64,000 bases of DNA from Nostoc sp. CENA543 (GTDB taxonomy: Bacteria; Cyanobacteriota; Cyanobacteriia; Cyanobacteriales; Nostocaceae): NCBI RefSeq assembly GCF_002896875.1, contig NZ_CP023278.1:5650501-5714500 (forward strand), read 5' to 3'. The position numbers were made by a program, and so were the translations under genes. Of this stretch, positions 9,563-18,018 are shown in pieces (within the stretch, counting starts at the first letter, position 1; each line of letters begins with the position of its first letter). The notes beneath the pieces are model-generated. The model was not told the DNA's origin, made no database searches, and saw only the letters and a program-made list of their open reading frames with translations.

Positions 9563-10297
9563 CTAACTTATGGCTGGTGGCGGCGGTGGCTGGCTGTAGT
9601 CTATAGATAAATCATACCCAGCTTCATCATAGATAGCATTCAGCACAGCTTGTAGTTCCAGTACAGCATCGGGGTCGCCTTCGCAAAGCGGAACGGGTAT
9701 TTTTGGGAGGGTATCCTGTAACTTCACAGGCCACACATCAATTAAACCAGACCCAGCCCGCGTTAAAGTGATCAAGTAGGGAACATCTGGAAGGCGGGGG
9801 TGGTTAAATGGTCGATTTCCCCGACGCAGCAAATCAATTTCAATTAAATGAACGTTGGCATTATATAAACGTTGTCGTTTCTTCCGATAGTCAGTAATAC
9901 CTGGTTCACGTTTGTTAACGGGGGAGAGAATTTCGATACAGGATACTAGTCGGTTGTTGGCTGTATCCCGAATTTCGACTGTGGGGATGCGGACTGCAAC
10001 AGGTTGGATAACCGGAAGTGTCAGAGGTGCTGGGGTTGTGGCAGTATTTGATGAGGGAACGGGAGCACTTAAATCACGACGTTCTCTAATCTTTAATACC
10101 TCAACATCTGGGTACAAAATACCAATTTCACTAGCAGGAGAAATATCTTCCACAACATACACTTCTAGCCTTGCAGCATATTTAGGACGCAACTGTGGGG
10201 CGAGAAAAGCACGGATTTTGCTAGCAAGGGCGTTGTGTACGTCACTCCACAGATAGCCTTCAAGATATGGATCCATACCGGGGAACGGAGAAGGCAT
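9563..10297 (-). CDS. DUF4058 family protein
   Basis: A 244-residue protein starting MPSPFPGMDPYLE, the hallmark N-terminus of DUF4058 proteins, which are widespread and multicopy in filamentous cyanobacteria. Central segments EILSPVNK (about 122-129), HLIEIDLLRRG (about 150-160) and YLITLTRAG suggest a PD-(D/E)XK-like alpha/beta fold, with the E..D..L residues as possible active-site positions; this is inference. The C-terminus is a proline run. It lies 30 bp after the WD40 gene on the same strand and is likely the last gene of that operon. No function is established. Confidence 0.88.
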   Translation of the reverse strand: MPSPFPGMDPYLEGYLWSDVHNALASKIRAFLAPQLRPKYAARLEVYVVEDISPASEIGILYPDVEVLKIRERRDLSAPVPSSNTATTPAPLTLPVIQPVAVRIPTVEIRDTANNRLVSCIEILSPVNKREPGITDYRKKRQRLYNANVHLIEIDLLRRGNRPFNHPRLPDVPYLITLTRAGSGLIDVWPVKLQDTLPKIPVPLCEGDPDAVLELQAVLNAIYDEAGYDLSIDYSQPPPPPAIS

Positions 10298-10327
10298 TTT
10301 ACAAGCTCACTTGACTGCACTTTTATT

Positions 10328-11836
10328 CTAAACTGACGAACGTTCCCATAATCTAATTGTTTTATCTTTGCTTCCACTTACCAAAGTTCGACCATCAGAG
10401 CTAAAGGATACTGATGTTACTGCTTCCTTATGTCCTTTTAGAACAGAGATTTCTTTTCGTCTGTAAACATCCCAAAGTTTTATAGTACAGTCATCACTCC
10501 CACTAGCAATTATTTGACCATCAGGACTAAAAATTACTGTGTTTATCGATTCTAGGTGTTGTGCCAGAGTAGTAATTTCTTTTCTTGTATAAGAATCCCA
10601 AAGCTTTACACTACAATCATCTCCACCACTCACAAAAGTTTTGCTGTCTGGACTAAAAGCTAATGTTCTAACTGGTAAACGAATATTAATTTGGTCAATT
10701 TCTTGTCTAGTTTGCCAATTCCAAATCTTAAGATCTCCATGATCATCGCCACTAGCCATTAATTTTCCATCTGGACTAATTGCTATCGTTCTAACTGTGC
10801 TTGAATGTCCATATAGCCTACCTAGTTCACCACTACCAGAAACATCCCAAAGAAAAATTGTTTTCTCTGCACCAGCACTCACTATAATAGTGTTATCAGG
10901 AGAAAAAGTTACTGCATGAATTCTACCAAAAATGTTGCTTCCAATTATTCCCAATGAAGAACTTTCAAAGTCTACAATAGGACTGATTATATCTTCCTTA
11001 GAGTTCCAAATATTATTAATATCCCAAATTTTTAGAAGATTTCGGTCTCCTTGGTCAATAATTGCAGTAGCTACAAATCTACCATTCTGACTTATGCTAA
11101 CTGGAGTAGGAGAATCAGCAGTCAGTTTTCTCTTTAGAAACAATTTTTTAGATTGCTGTTTTCTCCAATTAGCAATCATCACTGTTCTTTCATAACGATA
11201 TATGATACTTTCTTGGTCAGGTACATACACCACAGAAGTAATTTCTCCATCATAGTTTTTCGTACTCAAACTCTCCCATAATTTACTTTGGTTCAATTGT
11301 GATGAGTTTTCAATTGATTTCTGATGTCTAACATCTAGATCACAATTTTTAAGCTTGATATATTTCAAGCTGTTATTCAAGTGGTTATCTTCTATCCAAG
11401 TCAAAGTTTCTACAGCAATAGCAGGGTGAGAAGTTGTAGTATTCCAAAAATCCTGATAGTGAACTATTATTTCTTGATGAATTTCTTCTATATTTTTCTG
11501 AGTGACTACAACATCCGGTTGTAATCCTTTAAAAACAATACCTTCTATTAAATCAATTTCTCTGCCAAATGAATCTTTTAATACTCCCTGTCCTTCAAGT
11601 CCTGTATTTTCCGATGTTGCTTCAATGACACGGAAAACTAAAGTGAGATCACCCACTTTAGAATTATGAATTTCACGGTAGTAGGCAGTTCCAATTTCTG
11701 TTAAGTCTCCACCTGCTGCTTTAGCTAGTAGGCTTGACGTTTTTGATTCACACATAAAGCTGGGAGCAACTATGGTTCTATAGTCAAGGTATTGATTACA
11801 CCCAACCAGAAAAGGCCAAGCCTGAATATCTGTCAT
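10328..11836 (-). CDS. WD40-repeat protein with an uncharacterised N-terminal domain
   Basis: A 502-residue protein. Residues about 196-502 hold about seven WD40 blades; the last five are clear (FSPDN..FLWD, ISPDG..KIWN, FSPDS..KLWD, FSPDG..KLWD, FSSDG..RLWE), enough to close one propeller. Residues 1-190 form a separate domain that was not recognised; its conserved-looking segments include WPFLVGCNQYLDYRTIVAP and LLAKAAGGDL. No signal peptide or membrane segment is visible. It begins 17 bp after the GTPase gene ends on the same strand, which suggests cotranscription. The propeller is probably a protein-interaction platform for the GTPase; that is inference. Confidence 0.88.
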   Translation of the reverse strand: MTDIQAWPFLVGCNQYLDYRTIVAPSFMCESKTSSLLAKAAGGDLTEIGTAYYREIHNSKVGDLTLVFRVIEATSENTGLEGQGVLKDSFGREIDLIEGIVFKGLQPDVVVTQKNIEEIHQEIIVHYQDFWNTTTSHPAIAVETLTWIEDNHLNNSLKYIKLKNCDLDVRHQKSIENSSQLNQSKLWESLSTKNYDGEITSVVYVPDQESIIYRYERTVMIANWRKQQSKKLFLKRKLTADSPTPVSISQNGRFVATAIIDQGDRNLLKIWDINNIWNSKEDIISPIVDFESSSLGIIGSNIFGRIHAVTFSPDNTIIVSAGAEKTIFLWDVSGSGELGRLYGHSSTVRTIAISPDGKLMASGDDHGDLKIWNWQTRQEIDQINIRLPVRTLAFSPDSKTFVSGGDDCSVKLWDSYTRKEITTLAQHLESINTVIFSPDGQIIASGSDDCTIKLWDVYRRKEISVLKGHKEAVTSVSFSSDGRTLVSGSKDKTIRLWERSSV

Positions 11837-11853
11837 AAAAAATTTTTGGTTGT

Positions 11854-13035
11854 CTAGAGTTTTTTTAGATTAGATGCAGGAAATTTAGATTCAAGTTCAT
11901 CCGTAAGCGAAATAAAGCAGTTAACAACGTGTTTAAGTGCCGTTTCTTCATCAGTAACTTTTCTCAAAGATTCGGCTTGTTTACGACGGAGTTCTTCTGT
12001 TCTTTTTGCTGCTGCTTCTAGCTTCTGTTGGGCAGGCTTCTCCCAATCATCAAGAAAATCAATTAAGTTCTCCAAAATATCTTCAGCGAACCTGTATTTT
12101 ATAGGCAATATTTGTTTTAATATGCCAATACCAACTTTCCCTACGCCTCCAACAACCTGTCCTAACCTTTCCCAAAAACTCAAATTAGGTTTTACTTCAA
12201 TTGGTTGACTTATTCTTTCTTGCTTTTTCTTGATTAATTCCTCTAAGGTAATTTTAATCATGTCAGGCAAAATACAGGCTAGAGGCATTTCTACTAAAAA
12301 TGGATTAGGTAAGCTGCCTGTTTTAGCCATACTTCCATCTGGTTGAAGTTCTGCAAAGCCCACGCCTACTGAACTAATCGGGATAAGTCGAACTGGTAAA
12401 CGAGCTTCATTACGTGCTTGAATTAAGTTTCTAAATTCCTCAATCTCTAGCAAACGATCTCGTAGTTGCTCTAAGCTATATTCATTGATGAGGGTATCCC
12501 ACTTACTAATAACAAAATGAATGGGTTTTTGACTCCCTTGCATTATGTTCAACATATTAGGTAGTTCATTGACTACCCAAAATAACCCTAGCTTTTCATT
12601 ACGCATTAATGCCTTTAGTCTTTGACCATCTAACAGTCCTAGTAAAGCATCAGCATTTTGCAGTTTACTTTCAAAAGAAGTATCCTCATCTTCCATTTCG
12701 TCTGTAAGTCTGCCACCTGCATAATCAAGATATTTAAACCGACAAGCTGAATAAATCGGTAAATTTCCTGTCTGAACACGACAGGTGAAAGTCCATTCTG
12801 ACACCTCATCGTAAGTTGTTCCTTTTGGCCATTTTTCATCAATGGCGATTTGGGTGTATATGTTATGGAGACGCTTACGCTTTTCTGAGCTATCAACTTC
12901 CAAGAAAAAACCTTGTTTGCCTTGCGTAGACAACTTTTTATACATACTCGCCAGATACACAGTTTTACCAGAACCTCGTGGGCCGAGCATAATAACCGTG
13001 TAAGTATTTAAACTATCACTCATGGGAAGATACAT
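11854..13035 (-). CDS. TRAFAC-like P-loop GTPase
   Basis: A 393-residue P-loop NTPase. The Walker A motif GPRGSGKT is at residues 18-25. A DYAG segment (FKYLDYAGG) matches G3, SKWD (FVISKWD) matches G4, and ISSVGVG could be G5, so it is GTPase-like rather than an ABC or AAA ATPase. After the G domain, about residues 270-320 are partly hydrophobic (VGGVGKVGIGIL), and residues 330-375 are a charged helix, probably a coiled coil. The second ATG (residue 5, first base 13023) is an alternative start. It is the first gene of a cassette with the WD40 and DUF4058 genes. It resembles GTPases found in predicted bacterial conflict systems, but that assignment is tentative. Confidence 0.82.
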   Translation of the reverse strand: MYLPMSDSLNTYTVIMLGPRGSGKTVYLASMYKKLSTQGKQGFFLEVDSSEKRKRLHNIYTQIAIDEKWPKGTTYDEVSEWTFTCRVQTGNLPIYSACRFKYLDYAGGRLTDEMEDEDTSFESKLQNADALLGLLDGQRLKALMRNEKLGLFWVVNELPNMLNIMQGSQKPIHFVISKWDTLINEYSLEQLRDRLLEIEEFRNLIQARNEARLPVRLIPISSVGVGFAELQPDGSMAKTGSLPNPFLVEMPLACILPDMIKITLEELIKKKQERISQPIEVKPNLSFWERLGQVVGGVGKVGIGILKQILPIKYRFAEDILENLIDFLDDWEKPAQQKLEAAAKRTEELRRKQAESLRKVTDEETALKHVVNCFISLTDELESKFPASNLKKL

Positions 13036-13345
13036 AGAAAGATAAAACTTTATTTAGACTTAGTATTCCCAGATGACAGACGACAATACCTCAATAAGTT
13101 CATTACCCTAACGCAAATAAGCGATACAGACAGCATTTAACGGTTAAGAGGTAAGCCGGTCTTCATTAAAAATGATAGTTGGTCGATCTTTAACGCCGTA
13201 CAGTAACCCCAAACGTTAAAGCTCTCAAATTTCTTGTTAAGACGGTGGCTAAAAACTTTGTTTTGACGATTCAGAAAATATACATGGTGCATTTAGATAT
13301 AATAATGACTCATTAATTATTGTGTTTTCCTAAGTGGAGAAACAA
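13036..13345 (+). promoter_or_regulatory. argG upstream region with candidate -10 box
   Basis: 310 bp between the divergent GTPase gene and argG. A perfect TATAAT at 13298-13303 lies about 43 bp before the argG ATG and is the best -10 candidate. No TTGACA-like -35 is found at 16-18 bp spacing (TTGACG at 13263-13268 is too far), so activator dependence is possible. Nothing else was recognised. Confidence 0.45.
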
Positions 13346-14545
13346 ATGGGTCGCGCCAAAAAGGTTGTGTTGGCATATTCTGGTGGAGTCGATACCTCCG
13401 TTTGCATTCCCTACCTCAAGCAAGAGTGGGGAGTAGAAGAGGTAATTACGTTAGCAGCAGATTTAGGTCAGGGTGATGAATTAGAACCAGTCCGAGAAAA
13501 AGCTCTAAAATCAGGTGCAAGTGAATCTCTGGTGGTGGATGTAAAAGATAGTTTTATTAAAGACTATGCTTTTGCAGCTATTCAAGCTAACGCTCTTTAT
13601 GAAAATCGTTATCCTCTAGGAACTGCCCTGGCTCGTCCGTTAATTGCTAAAATATTGGTCGAAACTGCACAAAAATATGGTGCGGATGCGATCGCACATG
13701 GTTGTACAGGTAAAGGTAATGACCAAGTCCGCTTTGATGTCTCCTGTGCAGCATTAAATCCTGAATTAAAGATTCTCGCACCGGCGCGGGAATGGGGTAT
13801 GAGTCGTGAAGAAACCATCGCCTACGGTGAACAATTTGGGATTCCTGCCCCTGTGAAAAAGTCTTCTCCCTATAGTATTGATAAAAACTTACTAGGTCGC
13901 AGTATCGAAGCTGGTGTGTTGGAAGATCCCACATTTGAACCACCAGAAGAAATTTATGAAATGACCAAAGCGATCGCTGATACCCCCAATGAGCCAGAAT
14001 ATTTAGAGATTGGATTCATTCACGGTATACCCACTACCCTCAATGGGATAGCCAAAACGCCCGTCGAATTAATCCAAGAACTCAATCAAATTGTGGGAAA
14101 TCATGGTGTCGGTCGTATCGACATGATTGAAAACCGTTTGGTAGGGATTAAATCACGGGAAATTTACGAATCTCCCGCCATGTTGGTGCTAATTCAAGCT
14201 CACAGAGATTTAGAAAGCCTCACCCTCACCGCAGATGTTACCCACTACAAACGGGGTATTGAAGAAACATACACCCAAATGGTCTATAACGGCTTGTGGT
14301 ACAGTCCCCTGAAAACTGCTTTAGACGCTTTTATCCAGAAAACTCAAGAACAAGTATCTGGAACTGTTCGCTTGAAGCTGTTTAAAGGTAACGCCACTAT
14401 CGTTGGTCGTTGGAGCGATAATTCACTCTATACCCCTGATTTAGCCACCTACGGCGCAGAAGATCAGTTTGACCACAAAGCAGCCGAAGGTTTCATTTAC
14501 GTTTGGGGACTACCGACTCGTATTTGGGCTAAACAAACTAGATAA
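13346..14545 (+). CDS. argG: argininosuccinate synthase
   Basis: Catalyses ATP-dependent condensation of citrulline and aspartate to argininosuccinate, the penultimate step of arginine synthesis, in the cytoplasm. The N-terminal PP-loop is [10 protein letters not shown] and is followed by family segments GNDQVRFD and [13 protein letters not shown]. The protein has 399 residues, normal for the family. An in-frame GTG at 13334 is possible, but the ATG at 13346 is preferred: it has a GGAGA ribosome-binding site 7-8 bp upstream and gives the canonical [14 protein letters not shown] start. A large inverted repeat follows the gene. Confidence 0.97.
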   Translation: MGRAKKVVLAYSGGVDTSVCIPYLKQEWGVEEVITLAADLGQGDELEPVREKALKSGASESLVVDVKDSFIKDYAFAAIQANALYENRYPLGTALARPLIAKILVETAQKYGADAIAHGCTGKGNDQVRFDVSCAALNPELKILAPAREWGMSREETIAYGEQFGIPAPVKKSSPYSIDKNLLGRSIEAGVLEDPTFEPPEEIYEMTKAIADTPNEPEYLEIGFIHGIPTTLNGIAKTPVELIQELNQIVGNHGVGRIDMIENRLVGIKSREIYESPAMLVLIQAHRDLESLTLTADVTHYKRGIEETYTQMVYNGLWYSPLKTALDAFIQKTQEQVSGTVRLKLFKGNATIVGRWSDNSLYTPDLATYGAEDQFDHKAAEGFIYVWGLPTRIWAKQTR

Positions 14546-14572
14546 ATAAAGGTAAAAGGCAAAAGGCAAAAA

Positions 14573-14626
14573 GTTTGTAGTAAGGACTTTAGTCCTAAGA
14601 TGAGGACTGAAGTTCCCACTACAAAC
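14573..14626. terminator. inverted repeat between convergent argG and dedA-like gene
   Basis: Arms GTTTGTAGT (14573-14581) and ACTACAAAC (14618-14626) are perfect complements. Inside them are further pairings: aggacttt/agtcct on the left, aggact/agttcc on the right. Outside, aaaggcaaaa and ttttgccttt also pair. The position between convergent stops suggests a bidirectional terminator. The arm motif (gtagtaaggactttagtcc) recurs in related form near 9520, so it belongs to a repeat family. Confidence 0.6.
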
Positions 14627-14650
14627 CTTTAATTTCTCTTTTGCCTTTTC

Positions 14651-15280
14651 TTAGTCTTCTGCGGCTTGTTTAACTTGACGCGATTCTAACCATAAGGGAA
14701 TAGCAATCACTGCTACAAGTATCAGTAAAGCCAAAATTGCAAATTGACTCACCCAAGCCACCAATTGTTCAAGGGAAACAACCCTACCAGCAAAAAAGGC
14801 TAATGTCACCATCAAACTAGCCCACGCTGTTGCTCCTAAAATGTTGTATATCAAAAATTTGGCGAAAGGCATCTCAGCTATACCAGCTAATGGAGCAGCA
14901 AAAATTCGCAATAAGGCAAAAAAGCGACCGAAAAAGACTGCTTTAGCTGCATTTTCACTAAATTGCGCTCTGATACTCAACAATTTTGTTTCACTAAATC
15001 GAAATATTTTTCCTACTTGTAGTAAAAAAGACCACCCCCCCAGCCTACCAATCCAATAGCCGAAAATTCCCCCCATCACTGCACCAGTAATGGCAAGGGC
15101 TAAAACTATCCAATAATTAAGTTCATTACTACCAGCCAGAAAGCCACCTACTAAGGTTACGGTTTCACCAGGAAGAGGTATACCCAAGTTCTCTAGCAAT
15201 ATTCCAAAAAAAATAGCCCAGTAACCGTAATGATGGGCAAACTCCTGGATGTTTTCTAGTGAAATCAACTCAAGAGACAT
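14651..15280 (-). CDS. DedA family membrane protein
   Basis: A 209-residue integral membrane protein of the DedA/SNARE-associated (VTT) superfamily; family members act in phospholipid flipping and undecaprenyl-phosphate recycling. About four to five hydrophobic segments are seen (near residues 15-35, 55-80, 110-150, 175-200). The signature motif region is FFGRFFALLRIFAAPLAGIAEM (about 116-137), with the conserved F-x-R-F-x-P/A-x-x-R pattern, and ENLGIPLPGE near residue 31. The exact substrate in cyanobacteria is not known. Confidence 0.9.
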   Translation of the reverse strand: MSLELISLENIQEFAHHYGYWAIFFGILLENLGIPLPGETVTLVGGFLAGSNELNYWIVLALAITGAVMGGIFGYWIGRLGGWSFLLQVGKIFRFSETKLLSIRAQFSENAAKAVFFGRFFALLRIFAAPLAGIAEMPFAKFLIYNILGATAWASLMVTLAFFAGRVVSLEQLVAWVSQFAILALLILVAVIAIPLWLESRQVKQAAED

Positions 15281-15779
15281 CCCGCACCGCCGCCTTTACA
15301 ATTTTTTACTTTATATACATCTTTGCTTGTTTTTACCTGGGGTGTCAATCAAGCCACTATATTCAGCAGTTCAAAAAGCCATTGTCACTTGGGACATCTC
15401 GAAACTCTGGTATAGTTCTAGACCTATAAATTTGATTATTAATCCATAATTGACAATCAAGTATCTATCAGTTACTAGCACAAACGCATAAAGATAGTGA
15501 TAAAGCAATAACATTTGATTAAAAATTCATAAAAAACTTAAAAAAATATAAAGGTTCTGTAAAAGATACTTTTGATACGGAAATCGTTAAGCGTTTGTGC
15601 CTATATTGGGGAATGTTAAAACAAATTATACGGAATAAATACTTAAGCAAATGCTAGAGAACTTGTAGTTGAATCTACTGTTTACTGTAGATGTAACCAC
15701 AATTTCACACACAGCATTGCTCTGGTATTAGTTCCTGCGACCTGCTTTTGTTAAGTGTTTCAACTACTTGGTTAAATTT
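15281..15779. other. intergenic region before the STAS gene
   Basis: 499 bp between divergent genes. It holds the 123-bp inverted-repeat element at 15478-15600, listed separately. TTGACA at 15450-15455 with TACTAG 17 bp downstream is a weak promoter candidate, and it straddles the left edge of that element. No ORF worth calling was found. Confidence 0.45.
15478..15600. repeat. 123-bp element with 18-bp imperfect inverted ends
   Basis: The left end (15478-15495) and right end (15583-15600) are inverted copies matching at 16 of 18 positions, with a perfect 10-bp core GCACAAACGC/GCGTTTGTGC. The trinucleotide CTA lies immediately outside each end (15475-15477, 15601-15603) and could be a target duplication. 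The interior is AT-rich and non-coding. It may be a small MITE or a pair of operator sites; the sequence alone does not decide. Confidence 0.55.
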
Positions 15780-16133
15780 ATGACACTCGCACCAGAATTA
15801 CAAGTGGTTTTGTTTAAACCTCAAGGCAGCATAGACTTACAAAGTGGTATGTCCTTGAGCGAACAGATGTCTGAAATCACTCCTCAGCCTCATCAACTTT
15901 GGGTGATTGATCTGGCATTAGTAGACTTTATGGATAGTTCCGGTTTAGTTTCATTAGTCAAGGGATTAACGTTAGCAAGACAAAATGGCTGCCGTCTAGT
16001 TTTGTGCAACGTACAGACTCCTGTCCGCTTAGTCTTAGAACTTACACAGTTGGATTCAGTATTTGAAATTTTTGACACTTACGAAGACATCTTTAGTGTC
16101 GTCAATGACAAACAAGTATCATTAGCAAGCTAA
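15780..16133 (+). CDS. STAS-domain anti-anti-sigma-factor-like protein
   Basis: A 117-residue single STAS domain of the SpoIIAA type, covering the whole protein. The LWVIDLALVDFMDSSGL segment carries the DSSGL motif, whose first serine is the usual phosphorylation site for a partner anti-sigma kinase. The ATG at 15780 gives the standard family N-terminus; a TTG four codons upstream is less likely. No RsbW-type kinase or SpoIIE-type phosphatase lies nearby, so its partner is elsewhere in the genome. Confidence 0.9.
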   Translation: MTLAPELQVVLFKPQGSIDLQSGMSLSEQMSEITPQPHQLWVIDLALVDFMDSSGLVSLVKGLTLARQNGCRLVLCNVQTPVRLVLELTQLDSVFEIFDTYEDIFSVVNDKQVSLAS

Positions 16134-16545
16134 CATTCTATTATAATACCTAAATCCGGCAATGTCAAAACAGTTGGTTAAAAGTCTAAATGAGCCGATT
16201 GCTTTTGACCATTGCCCGTGGTTTATTTTAATTTTTGTGAGTAGTGGTGAAGTGCTGTTAGCGGTAGCGGGGCGTTTAGCCCGTGCTGTTAGCGGTAGCG
16301 GGGCGTTTAGCCCGTGCTGAGTGCTGAGTGCTGTGTTGGTTAATATTCGGTGTTAATTTTACCAACGCTTCAATCATTGTATCTATCTGAGCAAGTTGTC
16401 ATCGAATTTAGATAGACTCACAAAAATATATTTTTGAGTCAATAAATATAAAATACTCAAGAATATCTAAAGAATATCAAAAAATGTTTAGCTTTTTGCC
16501 TAATTTATCCTCAAATTAAGCATTTTTTGTAGTAGAAATATTGTG
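16134..16545. other. repeat-containing intergenic region
   Basis: 412 bp between convergent genes. It contains two tandem 31-bp repeats (16252-16313) followed by gagtgct heptads (to about 16335). The rest is AT-rich with no gene. A poly-A/T stretch near 16420-16500 could serve termination, but no strong hairpin was found. Confidence 0.55.
16252..16313 (+). repeat. two tandem copies of the 31-bp dispersed repeat
   Basis: Two identical 31-bp units in tandem (16252-16282 and 16283-16313), each starting gtgctgttagcgg and ending gtttagccc, followed by gtgctgagtgctgagtgctg heptad-like sequence. The same unit is at 51260-51321 (two diverged copies) and 1524-1554 (one copy, opposite strand). Confidence 0.95.
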
Positions 16546-17076
16546 TTAGCTGGATGCGGGACGGGGAAAGTTAGGTAGATCAATTCCACTATGGCTAGAA
16601 GTGCGCGTTTTGAGAGCTAAACGATAACTGACACTTTGCAATTCGGCTTGTAGTTGGCGATTCTCTCTTTGCAGTTGAGCTACTTTTTCTCTGACTGGAG
16701 CCATGCGTTCTTCAAATTTCCGGCGGTAAATTTGTGGTAGTTCTTGTACTACTTGTTCTAACATCCGACTGCGGTCAGTTAACTCTTGGACGGACTGACG
16801 CAGTTGATAAATTTCCGCGTCACGGACAGCGATTTGTTCTTGATAGAATGTGACTTGTTGCTCAACAGCCTGTAATTGTTCTTGTAAAGCTTTGAGTTGA
16901 GTCAAATCTTGTTCCGGCTCTAGCTTGGGGGGTATAAAATTAGTATTGCCCTTGACTAGCCGGAAAAGTTCTTGTGATAGCTGTTGGACGAGTTGATCCC
17001 GTAGCTGCAATTCTTGGCGCAGCTGCGACATTTCTGTAGATAGAGCTTGGATGTCGGGTAGTTCAGTTTGGCTCAC
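16546..17076 (-). CDS. hypothetical coiled-coil protein
   Basis: A 176-residue protein with strong heptad patterns rich in Leu, Gln and Glu at about residues 10-45, 58-105 and 115-155, predicting two or three long coiled-coil helices. It has no signal peptide and no catalytic motif. The C-terminal 20 residues are Ser/Pro-rich (SSHSGIDLPNFPRPASS). Function was not recognised. It lies about 220 bp upstream of rpsF on the same strand's far side; no functional link is evident. Confidence 0.8.
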   Translation of the reverse strand: MSQTELPDIQALSTEMSQLRQELQLRDQLVQQLSQELFRLVKGNTNFIPPKLEPEQDLTQLKALQEQLQAVEQQVTFYQEQIAVRDAEIYQLRQSVQELTDRSRMLEQVVQELPQIYRRKFEERMAPVREKVAQLQRENRQLQAELQSVSYRLALKTRTSSHSGIDLPNFPRPASS

Positions 17077-17296
17077 AGTGGCTTAAAGCTCCGATTGAAG
17101 AATATTTTCCAACCTTGGATATACTGCGATCGCTTGCTTGGGGCAGGCAATGTTAATCTAGCATTCCCAACTCAATTACAAAATAAGGCATCAAAATAAA
17201 ATTTTTTCTGATTATATGTTTTTATTCTAGTTTTGTCCGTGGAGAAAACTGAGTTATTAATACTCAATTTTCCACACAGGTCATTTAACAATTGTC

Positions 17297-17623
17297 TTAG
17301 ACTGTCGCAGCAACTTCTTCTGCTTTGTCCTGAGATACTTCTTGCTTAATGGTGAGGTAGCGAATTACTTCTTCGCTCAAACGCATGGCGCGTTCTAAGG
17401 GAGCAATCACTTTTCCAGGCCCAGTGTAGTTTACTTGAACATAGATGCCATCACGATTTCTATCAATTTCGTAAGCCAGACGACGCTTGCCACGATTTTG
17501 GATTTCAATGTTATCAGCACCTTGTTCTTTGAGCAAGTTCTGATACTTGGCGATCGCTTGCTCTACTTGTTCATCTGTGAGGTCTGGGCGCAGAATATAT
17601 AGTGTTTCGTAAACTGTGGACAT
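17297..17623 (-). CDS. rpsF: 30S ribosomal protein S6
   Basis: A component of the small ribosomal subunit platform that binds 16S rRNA together with S18. The sequence runs from [12 protein letters not shown] to [14 protein letters not shown] and a C-terminal Ala/Glu/Val tail; the 108-residue length is typical. The start at 17623 is preferred over an in-frame codon 24 bp upstream, because AAGGAG lies about 9 bp before this ATG. Unusually for bacteria but normally for cyanobacteria, rpsR is not adjacent. Confidence 0.96.
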   Translation of the reverse strand: MSTVYETLYILRPDLTDEQVEQAIAKYQNLLKEQGADNIEIQNRGKRRLAYEIDRNRDGIYVQVNYTGPGKVIAPLERAMRLSEEVIRYLTIKQEVSQDKAEEVAATV

Positions 17624-18018
17624 GGTTGTAATTCTCCTTTTGGACAACTGGCTGCTGATATTGATTTATACGGTTAGATATAAAAATCCTCAGTATTAAT
17701 CAACATCTGAAGCAACAAGGAAATATAATCTTACCAGTTTTCTATTTTAATCATCAGCCCCATCTGCCAAAATTGGCCTTGTTGATGGGAAGCGTGGAGA
17801 AAAAAAGTAAAAAGGTGAGCCATTGCGGTAGACGGGTTTCCCGGCATACAGCAAATGGCGTTAGCGCAGCTTTAGTGACGCATGAGCGTCACCCGTTGGC
17901 GCAGTCTCTCGTAAAGAAGGGCAAAAGAACCTTTTCTTTTTACTTTTGCCTTTTTACTTTTGCCTTTTACCTTTACCAGTTCCCAGTCCCTCACTTGATA
18001 AGGATTTTGATCAAATTT
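17624..18018. other. intergenic region between rpsF and the FAH gene
   Basis: 395 bp between divergent genes, carrying the rpsF promoter region. From 17800 to 17935 it holds repeat-like sequence with inverted pairs (gacgggtttcccggc near 17832-17846; tgacgcatgagcgtca near 17876-17891), then aaaag/ttttgcc heptads. An open frame runs through it into the FAH gene, but its translation is low-complexity and repeat-derived, so it is not called as coding. Confidence 0.55.

Noticed and set aside
17773-18018. Open frame upstream that would extend the FAH-family protein by 82 residues
   Set aside because: Its translation is low-complexity and contains repeat-derived inverted sequences; the family N-terminus begins at the ATG at 18019.
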